Shown: positions 17,097-25,620 of the stretch, in pieces
Position numbering within the stretch: position 1 is the stretch's first letter
How the letters are laid out: each line of letters opens with the position of its first letter
From: an uncultured Neomegalonema sp.
Lineage (GTDB): Bacteria > Pseudomonadota > Alphaproteobacteria > Rhodobacterales > Rhodobacteraceae
Length of the DNA: 64,000 nt
Direction of reading: 5' to 3'
Assembly: GCA_937911325.1 (NCBI GenBank)
Contig: CALDSD010000053.1
Span: 1 to 64,000 of the forward strand
Made by a program: the position numbers and the translations under genes
The notes under the pieces: model-generated
Databases searched by the model: none
The model's input: the letters and a program-made list of their open reading frames with translations, nothing else
What the model was told of the DNA's origin: nothing

Positions 17097-18830
17097 CTAT
17101 TGGCGCGATCTTATATCGAATTCGATCCGACGGTTGCGCGCGAACGCGGCCTCTGAATCACCTTCGTCGATCGGCTGGAACTGCGCGCGGCCAACCGCGA
17201 TCAACCTGTCTTCCGGCACGCCCAGCGATGCGAGATGCCGCGCCACGGCGGCGGCGCGGGCGGCCGACAGGTCCCAGTTCGAGAAGTACCGTTCTGTGAA
17301 AATCGGACGCCGGTCCGTGTGCCCTTCGATCACCAGCTCCCATTCCTGTTCTGGGCGCGCGTCGAGTTCGGACAACAGTTCTTCGGCGATCCGCGCGAGG
17401 GCGTCCTTGCCAGGGTCGCTGAGCGTCGCTGATCCCGTCGCAAAGGCGACGTTGGCGTTCAGCGTCACGGGCGAGCCGACTGTCGCGGTCTGGTCCGTTT
17501 CTGGCGCCGTCTCTGCGGTCTCCATGCTCTCGCGCAGGCGGCCCACCAGCGACTCGCGCGCCTGCTCCGCCTCGCGTTGAGCTTCCTCCGCGGTCGATTG
17601 AGCAGCGGCGAGATCTTCTTCCAGCGTCGCGATCCGCGCCTCTTTCTCGTTGACCGAAACACGAGCGCTTTCGACAGCCGAGCGAAGATCCGCGAGAACG
17701 CCGTCCAACTCGCTGAAGGCCGCTTGCGCCTCGGCGACGGTGACCACACCGCGCCCGGGCAGCGACAAACGCTCCGCGTCCGGGGTGTCTGCGATGTCTC
17801 GAAGAGCTGCGTATTGCTCGGCAAGCGCATCACGCTCCGCGAGGGCCGTAGCCAGGTCGCCGATGAGACGGTCGACTTCATTGCGGAGCGCGCTCGCGTT
17901 CTCTTCCTCCGGCGCGTCCGAGGGCGTGGCCAGCGCCAGCCGGTCCCGAAGTTGGGCTTGATCCTCTTCAGACAGCCCTTCGACCCAGCCCGCAAACCCA
18001 TCTGAACGCGTTATCGCCGCGAGAAACTCCGCACGATCCGTCGGAGAGATTGCGCCGACTGCGTCGAGGAGCTCGGTTGCGCCGGGCGCATCCGCCTCAG
18101 CGTCCAGAGCCGACTTGAGTTGCTCGACCTCTTGGCGCAGCGCCGTGTTCTGTTCGATCGATTCATCCTGCTCCAGGCGCGCCGCGTCGAGGGCGGCGCG
18201 CAACTGGTCACGTTCCGCGGCGACAGTGTCCGCCTGATCCTGCAGAAGCCCGAACTGCTGCGAAATCGTCGCTGCGTCGACCAATCCGAGCTCGGGCAAG
18301 TCCACCTTCGAGATCGTCAACCCATCCGTTTCGGGCAGCCTTCCCAGCCACTCAGATTTTTCATCCTGATTGAGCGCGCTGAACCATGACGAGAATCCTT
18401 CGAAGTCCGGCAAACGGTCGTAAAGGCGCACTTGTTCCGCGCTGGGAGCTTCCCCGATCGCTGCGCCAAGCGCGTCCGCCCCAAAAGCTTCGCCAACACC
18501 AAGCGCCGCCAAGAGTTTTCTGCGATCGTTCTCGTTCAGGGCTGCGATCCGATCTCGGATTTCACCTGTTGTGACAGGACCGGTGGTCGCCGCCGCCCGA
18601 CGCGCGGCCTGGAGCTGCTCCTGGGTCTCGGCCAGGGTGATCTCCATCTCTTCGGCTTGAACGCGGAGGTCGTCGTTTTCCTCAACCGCGGCCGCAACCT
18701 CGATCGTCGCTGCGTTCAAGCGTTCTTCGTACGCGCCCGAGAGCCACCAGCCCAGCGCCCCCGCAGCCAGAACTGGAAGGAGACCCAACAGCAGGCACCT
18801 CAAGCACAGCGGGTTGTTGTCGTCGCTCAT
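17097..18830 (-). CDS. Coiled-coil envelope protein with C-terminal OmpA peptidoglycan-binding domain
   Basis: This 577-aa protein has one membrane anchor (about residues 10-31) and long Ala/Glu-rich coiled coils. Its OmpA/MotB domain lies at about 455-577 (VIEGHTDRRPIF, NWDLSAARAAAVARHL, RNRRIEFDI). The middle holds several short helical modules with a shared pattern (ALNENDRRKLLAAL, ALNQDEKSEWLGRL, AISPTDRAEFLAAI, GLSEEDQAQLRDRL). It probably links the inner membrane to peptidoglycan. The start at 18830 has GGGGA 7 nt upstream. It converges with mltG. Confidence 0.85.
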   Translation of the reverse strand: MSDDNNPLCLRCLLLGLLPVLAAGALGWWLSGAYEERLNAATIEVAAAVEENDDLRVQAEEMEITLAETQEQLQAARRAAATTGPVTTGEIRDRIAALNENDRRKLLAALGVGEAFGADALGAAIGEAPSAEQVRLYDRLPDFEGFSSWFSALNQDEKSEWLGRLPETDGLTISKVDLPELGLVDAATISQQFGLLQDQADTVAAERDQLRAALDAARLEQDESIEQNTALRQEVEQLKSALDAEADAPGATELLDAVGAISPTDRAEFLAAITRSDGFAGWVEGLSEEDQAQLRDRLALATPSDAPEEENASALRNEVDRLIGDLATALAERDALAEQYAALRDIADTPDAERLSLPGRGVVTVAEAQAAFSELDGVLADLRSAVESARVSVNEKEARIATLEEDLAAAQSTAEEAQREAEQARESLVGRLRESMETAETAPETDQTATVGSPVTLNANVAFATGSATLSDPGKDALARIAEELLSELDARPEQEWELVIEGHTDRRPIFTERYFSNWDLSAARAAAVARHLASLGVPEDRLIAVGRAQFQPIDEGDSEAAFARNRRIEFDIRSRQ

Positions 18831-18974
18831 TTTCAAATCCCCAGACTCGGCTCAGCGCTCTGCTCACCCGATCGACCTTTTAGTCAGGCGCTCGACAAGG
18901 AACAAGCGACGACCGCGCTAAAACCTCGAAATCGCGTGACGGAACAAAAACAGAAAAAAACACGAACAAAGTGC

Positions 18975-19003
18975 TTGACCTACCGCACGCTGCTGGGTAG
19001 TGT
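18975..19003 (+). promoter_or_regulatory. Putative promoter of the GTA cluster
   Basis: TTGACC and TAGTGT are separated by exactly 17 nt, upstream of the first GTA gene. The predicted leader is about 70 nt and contains a 19-codon ORF (19011-19070) ending 10 nt before the ATG of the first gene. The match is by eye; GTA promoters in R. capsulatus depend on dedicated activators. Confidence 0.45.
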
Positions 19004-19080
19004 CTCAGGCATGATGCGAGAGATGGGGCGAAACGAACCGCCCGCCCAAAACCGCCTCTCGGTGAACTGAAGTTTCTCAT

Positions 19081-19602
19081 ATGACGAACGTAGCTGATAA
19101 CGGGGACGCGAAATGGCGCGTCGCCGCCGAACTATGGCGTCGCCGCGAGATCTCTCGAAAGGAGCTGGCGGCGCAGGTCGGCGTTTCAGAGACGACGCTC
19201 CGTCGGCGAGCTAAGCGCATGGGATGGGACAAGGCCGCAGCGTCGTCGCAAACGTCCGACACTGACGCCCGCGTCGATGCCGCTCGGCAGCTCTATGAAA
19301 GCCTGACGGACGCGTTGAGCTCGGCGTTGGACGCGTTGCGCGCCCAGCCGGACGCCGTTGATCCAAAGCTTGCCCGAGAGCGGGCCGAAACCATTCGAGC
19401 GCACGGAAAAGCGCTTTTCGCGCTGATTGAAGGTTTGACGAAACTTGAGCGGCCTCGCTCACAGGCGGTTATGGCTTCGGGGTCTCACAATGTCAGAACG
19501 GCGCACGCCGCAAGCGAACCGCCAGACTTCTTGGATCTCGCCGCCGCCCGGGTTGAAATCGCGCGCAGACTGGATCGCCTCGCTCGATCGCAAAACGGCT
19601 AG
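19081..19602 (+). CDS. GTA g1-like HTH protein, probable small terminase
   Basis: This 173-aa protein has an N-terminal helix-turn-helix (about residues 8-45, WRRREISRKELAAQVGVSETTLRRRAKRMGW), followed by helical, coiled-coil-prone sequence to about residue 120. It lies directly before terL, where RcGTA has g1, its small-terminase-like protein. A role in bringing DNA to TerL for headful packaging is inferred from position and architecture. Its 3' end overlaps the likely terL start by over 100 nt. Confidence 0.75.
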   Translation: MTNVADNGDAKWRVAAELWRRREISRKELAAQVGVSETTLRRRAKRMGWDKAAASSQTSDTDARVDAARQLYESLTDALSSALDALRAQPDAVDPKLARERAETIRAHGKALFALIEGLTKLERPRSQAVMASGSHNVRTAHAASEPPDFLDLAAARVEIARRLDRLARSQNG

Positions 19603-20911
19603 GGCGTTTTGGGATGGCCTGAGTGCGAACGCTGTTCTGTCCGCTCTTTGGACTTTTGAACTCTGGTCGAGACCCGATCATCAAGACCCCCCGCCAGGCG
19701 ACTGGCGGACGTGGGTCGTCTTGGGCGGACGGGGCTCGGGAAAGACGCGGGCAGGGGCCGAATGGATCCGCCGCCAGGTCGAGGGCGCCGGGCCAAAAGA
19801 TCCAGGCCGCTCATCCCGGATCGCCTTGATCGCCGAAACCGTGGATCAGGCGCGGGACGTGATGGTTCTGGGCGAATCCGGGCTCTTGTCCGTCACCCCG
19901 CCAGACCGCAGACCGCTGTTCCAGGTGTCTCGTCGGCGTCTGATCTGGCCGAACGGGGCAGAGGCGCAGCTGTTTTCCGCCAAGGACCCAGAATCGCTGC
20001 GGGGTCCACAGTTCGATGCGGCCTGGTGCGACGAGTTGGGCAAATGGCGGCGCGCGCAGGCTGCGTGGGACATGCTCCAGTTCGGACTGCGGCTTGGCGA
20101 ACAGCCTCAGCAGGTGGTGACAACCACGCCGCGAAGGAACGCCACCCTGATCGAGCTCTTGCAGTCTCCGTCGACCGTTCGAACCAGTGCGCCCACACGC
20201 GAAAACGCGGCCAACCTGGCGGATGGATTTCTGCGACAGGTTGAGGACCGCTACGGTGGAACGATGCTGGGACGTCAGGAACTCGACGGAGAGTTGCTGC
20301 TCGATCCGCCGAACGCGCTCTGGAACCGGGAGGATATCGAAGCGGCGCGGGTCAAGGCCGCGCCCGGATTGGACCGCATCGTCGTCGCTGTCGATCCGCC
20401 AGCCACATCTCACGCCGGGTCCGACGCGTGCGGCATCGTCGTTGTCGGCGCGCGGTTCGACGGCGATGAGCGCAACGCTCGCGCATTTGTTTTAGAAGAT
20501 CTGTCTGTGCAAGGAGCCTCGCCGCAAGCCTGGGCCGAGCGCGCCGTGTCCGCCTATCAGCGTTTGCGCGCGGATCGGATTGTCGCGGAAGTCAATCAGG
20601 GCGGCGATATGGTCGAGGCCGTGCTGCGCCAGGTGGATCCGACGGTCGCCTATCGCTCAGTTCGGGCGACGCGAGGCAAGCGCTTGCGGGCGGAGCCCGT
20701 CGCGGCGCTCTATGAACAGGGACGGGTGTCGCATGTCGGCTCGATGGCGAAACTCGAGGATCAGATGTGCGGTTTCGCGCGAGACGGTTCGTCCTCAGCG
20801 ATGACGCCGCTCAGCACCGACCGGAGCCCGGATCGGGTCGATGCTCTCGTCTGGGCGATCACGGATGTTCTGTTGACCCGCGGTCCGGCTCCTCGCGTCC
20901 GAAGACTGTGA
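19490..20911 (+). CDS. GTA large terminase (g2), packaging ATPase/nuclease
   Basis: This 473-aa TerL has Walker A LGGRGSGKTRAGAEW near residues 78-92 and the AAWCDELGKWRR Walker B region. A C-terminal RNase H-like nuclease has acidic residues in VAVDPPATSHAGSDACGIV and DRVDALVWA. It pumps DNA into proheads. The ATG at 19490 overlaps g1 by 113 nt; an in-frame TTG at 19553 is an alternative that would trim about 21 residues with no clear homology. Sequence starting at about DWIASLDRKTARAFWDGL is family-like. Confidence 0.93.
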   Translation: MSERRTPQANRQTSWISPPPGLKSRADWIASLDRKTARAFWDGLSANAVLSALWTFELWSRPDHQDPPPGDWRTWVVLGGRGSGKTRAGAEWIRRQVEGAGPKDPGRSSRIALIAETVDQARDVMVLGESGLLSVTPPDRRPLFQVSRRRLIWPNGAEAQLFSAKDPESLRGPQFDAAWCDELGKWRRAQAAWDMLQFGLRLGEQPQQVVTTTPRRNATLIELLQSPSTVRTSAPTRENAANLADGFLRQVEDRYGGTMLGRQELDGELLLDPPNALWNREDIEAARVKAAPGLDRIVVAVDPPATSHAGSDACGIVVVGARFDGDERNARAFVLEDLSVQGASPQAWAERAVSAYQRLRADRIVAEVNQGGDMVEAVLRQVDPTVAYRSVRATRGKRLRAEPVAALYEQGRVSHVGSMAKLEDQMCGFARDGSSSAMTPLSTDRSPDRVDALVWAITDVLLTRGPAPRVRRL

Positions 20912-20934
20912 AGCGGTCCGACAGGCCTGCCGGC

Positions 20935-21726
20935 TCAGTTGCGCATCTGTGACTGAACAGCGCGTCTGGCACCTTCGTCTGTCGAGCGTTTGGACTGAGC
21001 GAATTCAAGGGTTTCCTTCAACCGCAGATCGCTTTCCTCCGGTAGAAACACGAAGAAGTCGTCCGGCCGCTTTTCGATCAGCTCTGCAAACAGTTCCGGA
21101 TCGCCCTCGTTCGGCATCATGTTGACGACGTTGTACATCATCTCGGACAGAAGACGTTGCGCGCTCCGGCGTTCTTCAGCCGACAGACGGGACGCCCGGG
21201 GCGTTCTCTCCATGGCTGTGCGCAACCAGTCGCGCGCCTTGGTCATCGCCTCCATGTCCGTTTCGGCCTTGAGCATCCCTGACAGGCGGATCAACCGCAG
21301 ATGCATGTCGATCCATTGTTCCGGAGTGTCAAAGCCAGCGAAGTAGAGTGATTGCCAGAAGTCCTCGAACCCCTCGCAGGAACGGTAAGCGTGGCCGATG
21401 TCGTAAAGCGACGCCGCCATCGGAACCTGGCGCTCCCACATGGTGGCGATGGTCTTTTTCGTCACCTCGTCCGTGCATTCTTTGTACGAGGAGAAACGGC
21501 CGATCATTTGCGCATAGATGCTGATGAAATCCGGTTCGCTCGGGCGTTCGACGGCCGCTTGCGCTGTTTGCGCCTGCGCCGCTGAGACAATTGAAGTGCT
21601 CACAAGCGCCAGCGCCGTCAACAAAGCGAGCAGCGCGCGCTTCCAGACGGAACCGCCCTGCAAACGCGTAGGCAATTGATATTCCGTCGAAAACTGCGAA
21701 ACGGTTAGCCGAGGGGTAGGGGTCAT
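20935..21726 (-). CDS. Predicted secreted protein of unknown function, opposite strand inside the GTA cluster
   Basis: This 263-aa protein has a long N-region (30 residues ending KR), a hydrophobic core at about 31-48 and a likely signal peptidase site after AQA near residue 52. The mature part is mostly helical and contains two cysteines (YKECTDE, RSCEGF), which could pair in the periplasm. I do not recognise a family. It lies between terL and portal on the opposite strand: its 3' end is 23 nt from the terL stop and its 5' end diverges from the portal gene. The start at 21726 gives the signal peptide; a longer frame to 21882 runs into the portal. Confidence 0.75.
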   Translation of the reverse strand: MTPTPRLTVSQFSTEYQLPTRLQGGSVWKRALLALLTALALVSTSIVSAAQAQTAQAAVERPSEPDFISIYAQMIGRFSSYKECTDEVTKKTIATMWERQVPMAASLYDIGHAYRSCEGFEDFWQSLYFAGFDTPEQWIDMHLRLIRLSGMLKAETDMEAMTKARDWLRTAMERTPRASRLSAEERRSAQRLLSEMMYNVVNMMPNEGDPELFAELIEKRPDDFFVFLPEESDLRLKETLEFAQSKRSTDEGARRAVQSQMRN

Positions 21727-21837
21727 TTCTCGCTCTCGTACTCTCACCTGACGGGACAGTACCCAAAGAAGTTTAACAACCCCTTCATGATGCCGGGTCG
21801 AGCGCTGAACGCCCTGGCGGAGACATTGGACACCAGA

Positions 21838-23076
21838 ATGAAATTGATCGAGATGCTGCGCGGGGCGCTCGCCTCGCCGCAAACCAATAGGCTCGCCTAC
21901 AAGTCAGGCGCTGGCGCCCTCGGCGGCGTTGTCGCTATGCACATGGGCGGGCGCGCAGCTTGGACGCCTCGGGACGTCGGATCCCTCATCCGCGTCGGCT
22001 ATGCGACAAATGCGATCGCCTACCGGTGCACGCGGCTGATCTGCGACAGCGCCGCGGCAATTCCTTTGCTGCTGCACAAAGGCGATGAGCGCGTTCTGGC
22101 GCACCCGGTCCTGACGCTCTTGGAGAAGCCGAATCCGGCCCAGTCGGGTCCGGCGTTTCTTGAGGCGATCTACGGCCACTTGCAGTCCGCCGGGAACGCC
22201 AATGTCAGGGCGAGCGTGTCGAAGACAGGTCATCCGCTCGAGTTACACGCGCTCCGGCCAGATCGTGTGAACATCGTCCTCGACGCAGACGGCTGGCCGG
22301 AAGCCTACGAGTACCAGGTCGACAAAAACCGGCAACGGTTTGAAATCGACCGCTTTGCGAATGATCCTCCGATCATCTTGCATTTGAAGTGCTTCGATCC
22401 GCTCGACGATCATTACGGCATGAGCCCGCTCAAGGCTGCGGCGAAATCGATCGACGTCCACAATGCTGCGGGGGCGTGGTCGAAGGCGCTCCTTGACAAT
22501 GCCGCGCGTCCCTCAGGCGCGGTCGTTTACAAGGGCGGCGACGGTCAGGCCCATCTCACCGAAAGCCAGTACGAGCGTCTGGTCGAGGAACTGGAAAGCA
22601 ATCATCAAGGCGCCCGGAACGCCGGCCGACCCATGCTCCTGGAGGGCGGGTTGGACTGGAAGCCCATGGGGTTCTCCCCGGCGGATATGGAGTTTCAGAA
22701 AACCAAGGACGCCGCGGCGCGGGAAATCGCGTTGGCCTTTGGTGTCCCGCCGATGCTGCTAGGGCTTCCGGGCGACAATACTTACTCAAACTATCAGGAG
22801 GCCAATCGCGCCTTCACGCGTCAAACGCTGCTGCCTCTGCTGCGCCGCACGGCTGCGGATCTGTCGGGTTGGTTCTCCGCCGCGTACCGAGAGAACCTGA
22901 CGCTCACGCCAGATCTCGACGCGTTGCCCGCCCTTGCGAGCGAAAGAGACGATCGCTGGCGGAGGATAACGCAGGCCGAATTCCTGACGCCGGACGAAAA
23001 ACGCAAGGCTCTTGGTCTGCCGTCGGCGCCGCTTGGCGCGAAACACTCGCAGCAGGATGACGCCGATGTCGAGTGA
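21838..23076 (+). CDS. GTA portal protein (g3)
   Basis: This 412-aa HK97-type portal forms the dodecameric DNA gate at the capsid vertex. Family-typical stretches are YATNAIAYRCTRLICDSAAA, HPVLTLLEKPNP, YGHLQSAGNANV, GMSPLKAAAKSIDVHNAAGAW and FGVPPMLLGLPGDNTYSNYQEA. The start is uncertain: ATG at 21838 gives a normal N-terminus, and ATG at 21787 adds 17 residues. No strong ribosome-binding site is seen for either. Its 5' region is shared with the divergent secreted-protein gene, so it may have its own promoter. Confidence 0.92.
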   Translation: MKLIEMLRGALASPQTNRLAYKSGAGALGGVVAMHMGGRAAWTPRDVGSLIRVGYATNAIAYRCTRLICDSAAAIPLLLHKGDERVLAHPVLTLLEKPNPAQSGPAFLEAIYGHLQSAGNANVRASVSKTGHPLELHALRPDRVNIVLDADGWPEAYEYQVDKNRQRFEIDRFANDPPIILHLKCFDPLDDHYGMSPLKAAAKSIDVHNAAGAWSKALLDNAARPSGAVVYKGGDGQAHLTESQYERLVEELESNHQGARNAGRPMLLEGGLDWKPMGFSPADMEFQKTKDAAAREIALAFGVPPMLLGLPGDNTYSNYQEANRAFTRQTLLPLLRRTAADLSGWFSAAYRENLTLTPDLDALPALASERDDRWRRITQAEFLTPDEKRKALGLPSAPLGAKHSQQDDADVE

Positions 23077-23323
23077 TCCGCCCGATCGCGATCTCCGGGT
23101 CGATCCGGCCGAACCGGCGCCGTCGGCCAGTGGTCTCGCAGGTCGACTGTTGGCGCTGGAGCGGCTGACCGAAGATCGATGGCTCCGGACAAACGGCATG
23201 CTCGCCCGCATTGAGCGCGCGATCGACCGAATTGAAAACCGGCTGTGGATCGCCGTCTCGGCCTGCGCCGCCGCCGGTGCGGGCGCCATCGGCTCGCTCA
23301 TCTGGCGCGCGACAGCGGTTTGA
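23066..23323 (+). CDS. GTA g3.5-like small membrane protein
   Basis: This 85-aa protein has a Pro/Asp-rich start, an amphipathic helix (LERLTEDRWLRTNGMLARIERAIDRIE) and one C-terminal hydrophobic segment (about residues 63-83). It overlaps the end of the portal gene and precedes the protease, the position of RcGTA g3.5. A role in head formation is inferred from synteny. An ATG at 23057 is an alternative; AGG lies 9 nt before the chosen start. Confidence 0.75.
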   Translation: MSSDPPDRDLRVDPAEPAPSASGLAGRLLALERLTEDRWLRTNGMLARIERAIDRIENRLWIAVSACAAAGAGAIGSLIWRATAV

Positions 23324-23366
23324 GCGCCGCACAAGCTCCCACTCTTCAGAAACAGGATCTCATTAC

Positions 23367-23930
23367 ATGCTTGAGTTTAAGTATGCGCCATTGCGTCCCA
23401 TCGGGCTCGACGCGCCGTCCGTAGAAGGCGGACCGGTCGGCGCGCTGGCGGGCTATGCCGCTTTGTTCAACATCGCCGATCAGTCGGGCGACGTCATTGC
23501 GCCAGGCGCTTTTCTAACCTCGCTCGCCGGGCGGGAAACCCCTGTGAAGATGCTCTGGCAGCACGACCCCGCCAAGCCGATCGGTGTCTGGGAAAAGCTT
23601 GTGGAAGATGACCGCGGCTTGCGCGCCGAAGGCCGTCTTTGTCTGGACTGCCAGGCTGGCGCAGAAGCGGCGGCGCTTCTCAAGGCTGGCGCTTTAGACG
23701 GCTTGTCGATTGGGTACCGCGTTGTTCAGGCAGAGCAGACGGACGCTGGCCGCCGATTGACCGAGGTCGATCTGTGGGAAATCTCGCTCGTGACATTTCC
23801 GATGTCAGAAGCCGCCCGCGCAGAGCCGACTGCGCCCAAGAGCATCCGTCCGTCCCTTGAAGACGGCTCTCCATCGCCTGCCGCCGTCATTACCCACGCA
23901 ATTCTTCGCGCGCGCGAAGCCCTGCGCTGA
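23367..23930 (+). CDS. GTA prohead protease (g4)
   Basis: This 187-aa HK97-family prohead serine protease cleaves the capsid N-terminal arm during maturation. Diagnostic parts are GYAALFNIADQSGDVIAPGAF, the catalytic-His motif MLWQHDPAKPIGVW and the catalytic-Ser motif LDGLSIGYRV, then DLWEISLVTFPM. The ATG at 23367 is preceded by AGGA. It lies directly before the capsid gene, as expected. Confidence 0.93.
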   Translation: MLEFKYAPLRPIGLDAPSVEGGPVGALAGYAALFNIADQSGDVIAPGAFLTSLAGRETPVKMLWQHDPAKPIGVWEKLVEDDRGLRAEGRLCLDCQAGAEAAALLKAGALDGLSIGYRVVQAEQTDAGRRLTEVDLWEISLVTFPMSEAARAEPTAPKSIRPSLEDGSPSPAAVITHAILRAREALR

Positions 23931-23996
23931 TCGAGCGCCGCTCCATCCCGTCCCCAGAACAATCTCTCTCACGCCTTGCCAAGGAGTTCTCCTCGT

Positions 23997-25154
23997 ATGC
24001 CCTCCAACCTCCAAACGACACAGACCCTACTGAACCAGGTCGCGGGGTTCGCCGACGACATCAAGTCGTTCCGCGACGTCGTCGAAGACCGGCTTTCCGA
24101 ACAATCCCTGCGTCTCGACGCCCTCGATCGCAAGGACCTCGCGCGTCCGCGGCTCGCTCGCGCCGTCGAGACTGCGTCGCCTCACCGTAAAGCAATGCGC
24201 GCATATCTGCGCTCGGGGTCCGAAGATGGGCTGCATGCGCTTGGTCTCGAACAAAAAGCCCTCTCAAGCGCTGTCAACGCCGATGGCGGCTACCTCATCG
24301 ACCCTGCAACCTCTCAAACGGTCTCGACGGTTCTGAACGGAGCCTCTTCGATCCGTTCGATCGCCAACGTTGTGACGGTCGAAGCGAGCGCGTACGACGT
24401 CCTGATCGATCACTCAGAAATGGGCGCGGGATGGCAAGTCGAAACCGGGTCGGCGTCGGAGACGGCGACGCCTCAGATCGACCGGATCTCGATCGCTCTG
24501 AACGAGCTTTCAGCCCACCCTAAGGTCTCGCAACGACTTCTCGACGACAGCGCTTTCGATCTGGAGGCTTGGCTGGCGGATCGCATCTCCGATCGCTTCG
24601 CGCGCGCCGAGAACGCCGCATTTGTTATCGGCGACGGCGTTGACGAGCCGACAGGATTTCTGACTGCCCCCGCTGTTGCGGAAGACAGCTGGAGTTGGGG
24701 ATCGCTGGGATATGTTCCGACAGGCGAAGCCGGCGGTTTTCCATCGTCGAACCCGTCCGATGCTCTGATCGATCTGGTCTACACCCTCGGCGCGCGATAC
24801 CGGCGCAACGCTGTGTTCGTCATGAATTCGACGACGGCCGGCGTTATCCGAAAGTTCAAGGACGCCGATGGCCGCTACCTTTGGACCGAGACTGTGATCG
24901 AAGGTCAGCCGCCCCGTCTCTTCGGTTATCCGGTGACAATCGCGGAGGAGATGCCCGATATCGGCGCAGGCGCTGACGCCGTCGCCTTTGGCGACTTCCG
25001 CGCCGGCTACACGATCGCAGAGCGACCGGATTTGCGGATCCTGCGCGATCCCTACTCAGCGCAGCCGCACGTCCTGTTTTATGCCTCCAAACGGGTGGGG
25101 GGCGGCGTCTCCGACTTTGCAGCGATCAAGCTGCTCCGTTTCGCCTCAACATAA
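23997..25154 (+). CDS. GTA major capsid protein (g5)
   Basis: This 385-aa HK97-fold capsid protein has an N-terminal helical scaffold-like delta region (about residues 1-100, FADDIKSFRDVVEDRLSEQSL), the likely target of the upstream protease. The conserved core follows (NADGGYLIDPATSQTV, SAHPKVSQRLLDDSAFDLEAWLADRISDRFARAENAAF, DGVDEPTGFL, FYASKRVGGGVSDFAAIKLLRF). AAGGAG lies 10 nt before the ATG at 23997. A strong hairpin follows the stop codon. Confidence 0.95.
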   Translation: MPSNLQTTQTLLNQVAGFADDIKSFRDVVEDRLSEQSLRLDALDRKDLARPRLARAVETASPHRKAMRAYLRSGSEDGLHALGLEQKALSSAVNADGGYLIDPATSQTVSTVLNGASSIRSIANVVTVEASAYDVLIDHSEMGAGWQVETGSASETATPQIDRISIALNELSAHPKVSQRLLDDSAFDLEAWLADRISDRFARAENAAFVIGDGVDEPTGFLTAPAVAEDSWSWGSLGYVPTGEAGGFPSSNPSDALIDLVYTLGARYRRNAVFVMNSTTAGVIRKFKDADGRYLWTETVIEGQPPRLFGYPVTIAEEMPDIGAGADAVAFGDFRAGYTIAERPDLRILRDPYSAQPHVLFYASKRVGGGVSDFAAIKLLRFAST

Positions 25155-25169
25155 CTGACCGGGTTGGCT

Positions 25170-25194
25170 CCGCGCGGCGTCTGTCGCCGCGCGG
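25170..25194 (+). repeat. Perfect 10-bp GC inverted repeat after the capsid gene
   Basis: CCGCGCGGCG and CGCCGCGCGG flank a 5-nt loop, 15 nt after the capsid stop codon. No T-run follows, so it is not a standard terminator. As RNA it would be a very stable hairpin, suited to blocking 3' exonucleases or lowering downstream expression relative to capsid. Confidence 0.75.
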
Positions 25195-25215
25195 CGTGCG
25201 AACAAGGGAGGGGTC

Positions 25216-25620
25216 ATGCCCAAACAGTTTTCCCATGCCGCCTTGGATGCGGCCTTCGGCTACATCGCCGACAACGCCGACCTTCTGGTGCTCTGCGAAG
25301 GCGCGCCGGATACGTTCGCCGACGCCGCCAACCCAAAGGCGGACGGCGGCAGGCGCCTCGGTTCGGTTACGATGGCCATCGGGGTTGGAAACGGCGACTT
25401 TGACCTCGCCGACGGGCATGTCTCTGGCCGCCGCTTGATGGTGGCCGGGCAGGACGGCGTCGCCATCGCGGACACCGGCACAGCCGACCACGTCGCCCTT
25501 TTGGACGCCACGCAGGCTCAACTTCTGTTGACGACCACTCTGCGCGACCCCGTCCAGGTCGTCGCCGGAGACGTTATCTCTCTCGACGGTTTTGACGACG
25601 AGATCCAAGATCCCGATTAG
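25216..25620 (+). CDS. Unknown GTA-cluster protein after the capsid, candidate head decoration protein
   Basis: This 134-aa acidic protein (MPKQFSHAALDAAFGYIADNADLLVLCEG at its start) looks beta-rich, with Gly- and Asp-rich turns. No catalytic motif is visible. The start has a GGGAGGGG ribosome-binding site. It lies between capsid and head-tail connector genes, where RcGTA itself has no gene but many phages encode decoration or stabilisation proteins. That function is inferred from position and composition only. Confidence 0.75.
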   Translation: MPKQFSHAALDAAFGYIADNADLLVLCEGAPDTFADAANPKADGGRRLGSVTMAIGVGNGDFDLADGHVSGRRLMVAGQDGVAIADTGTADHVALLDATQAQLLLTTTLRDPVQVVAGDVISLDGFDDEIQDPD

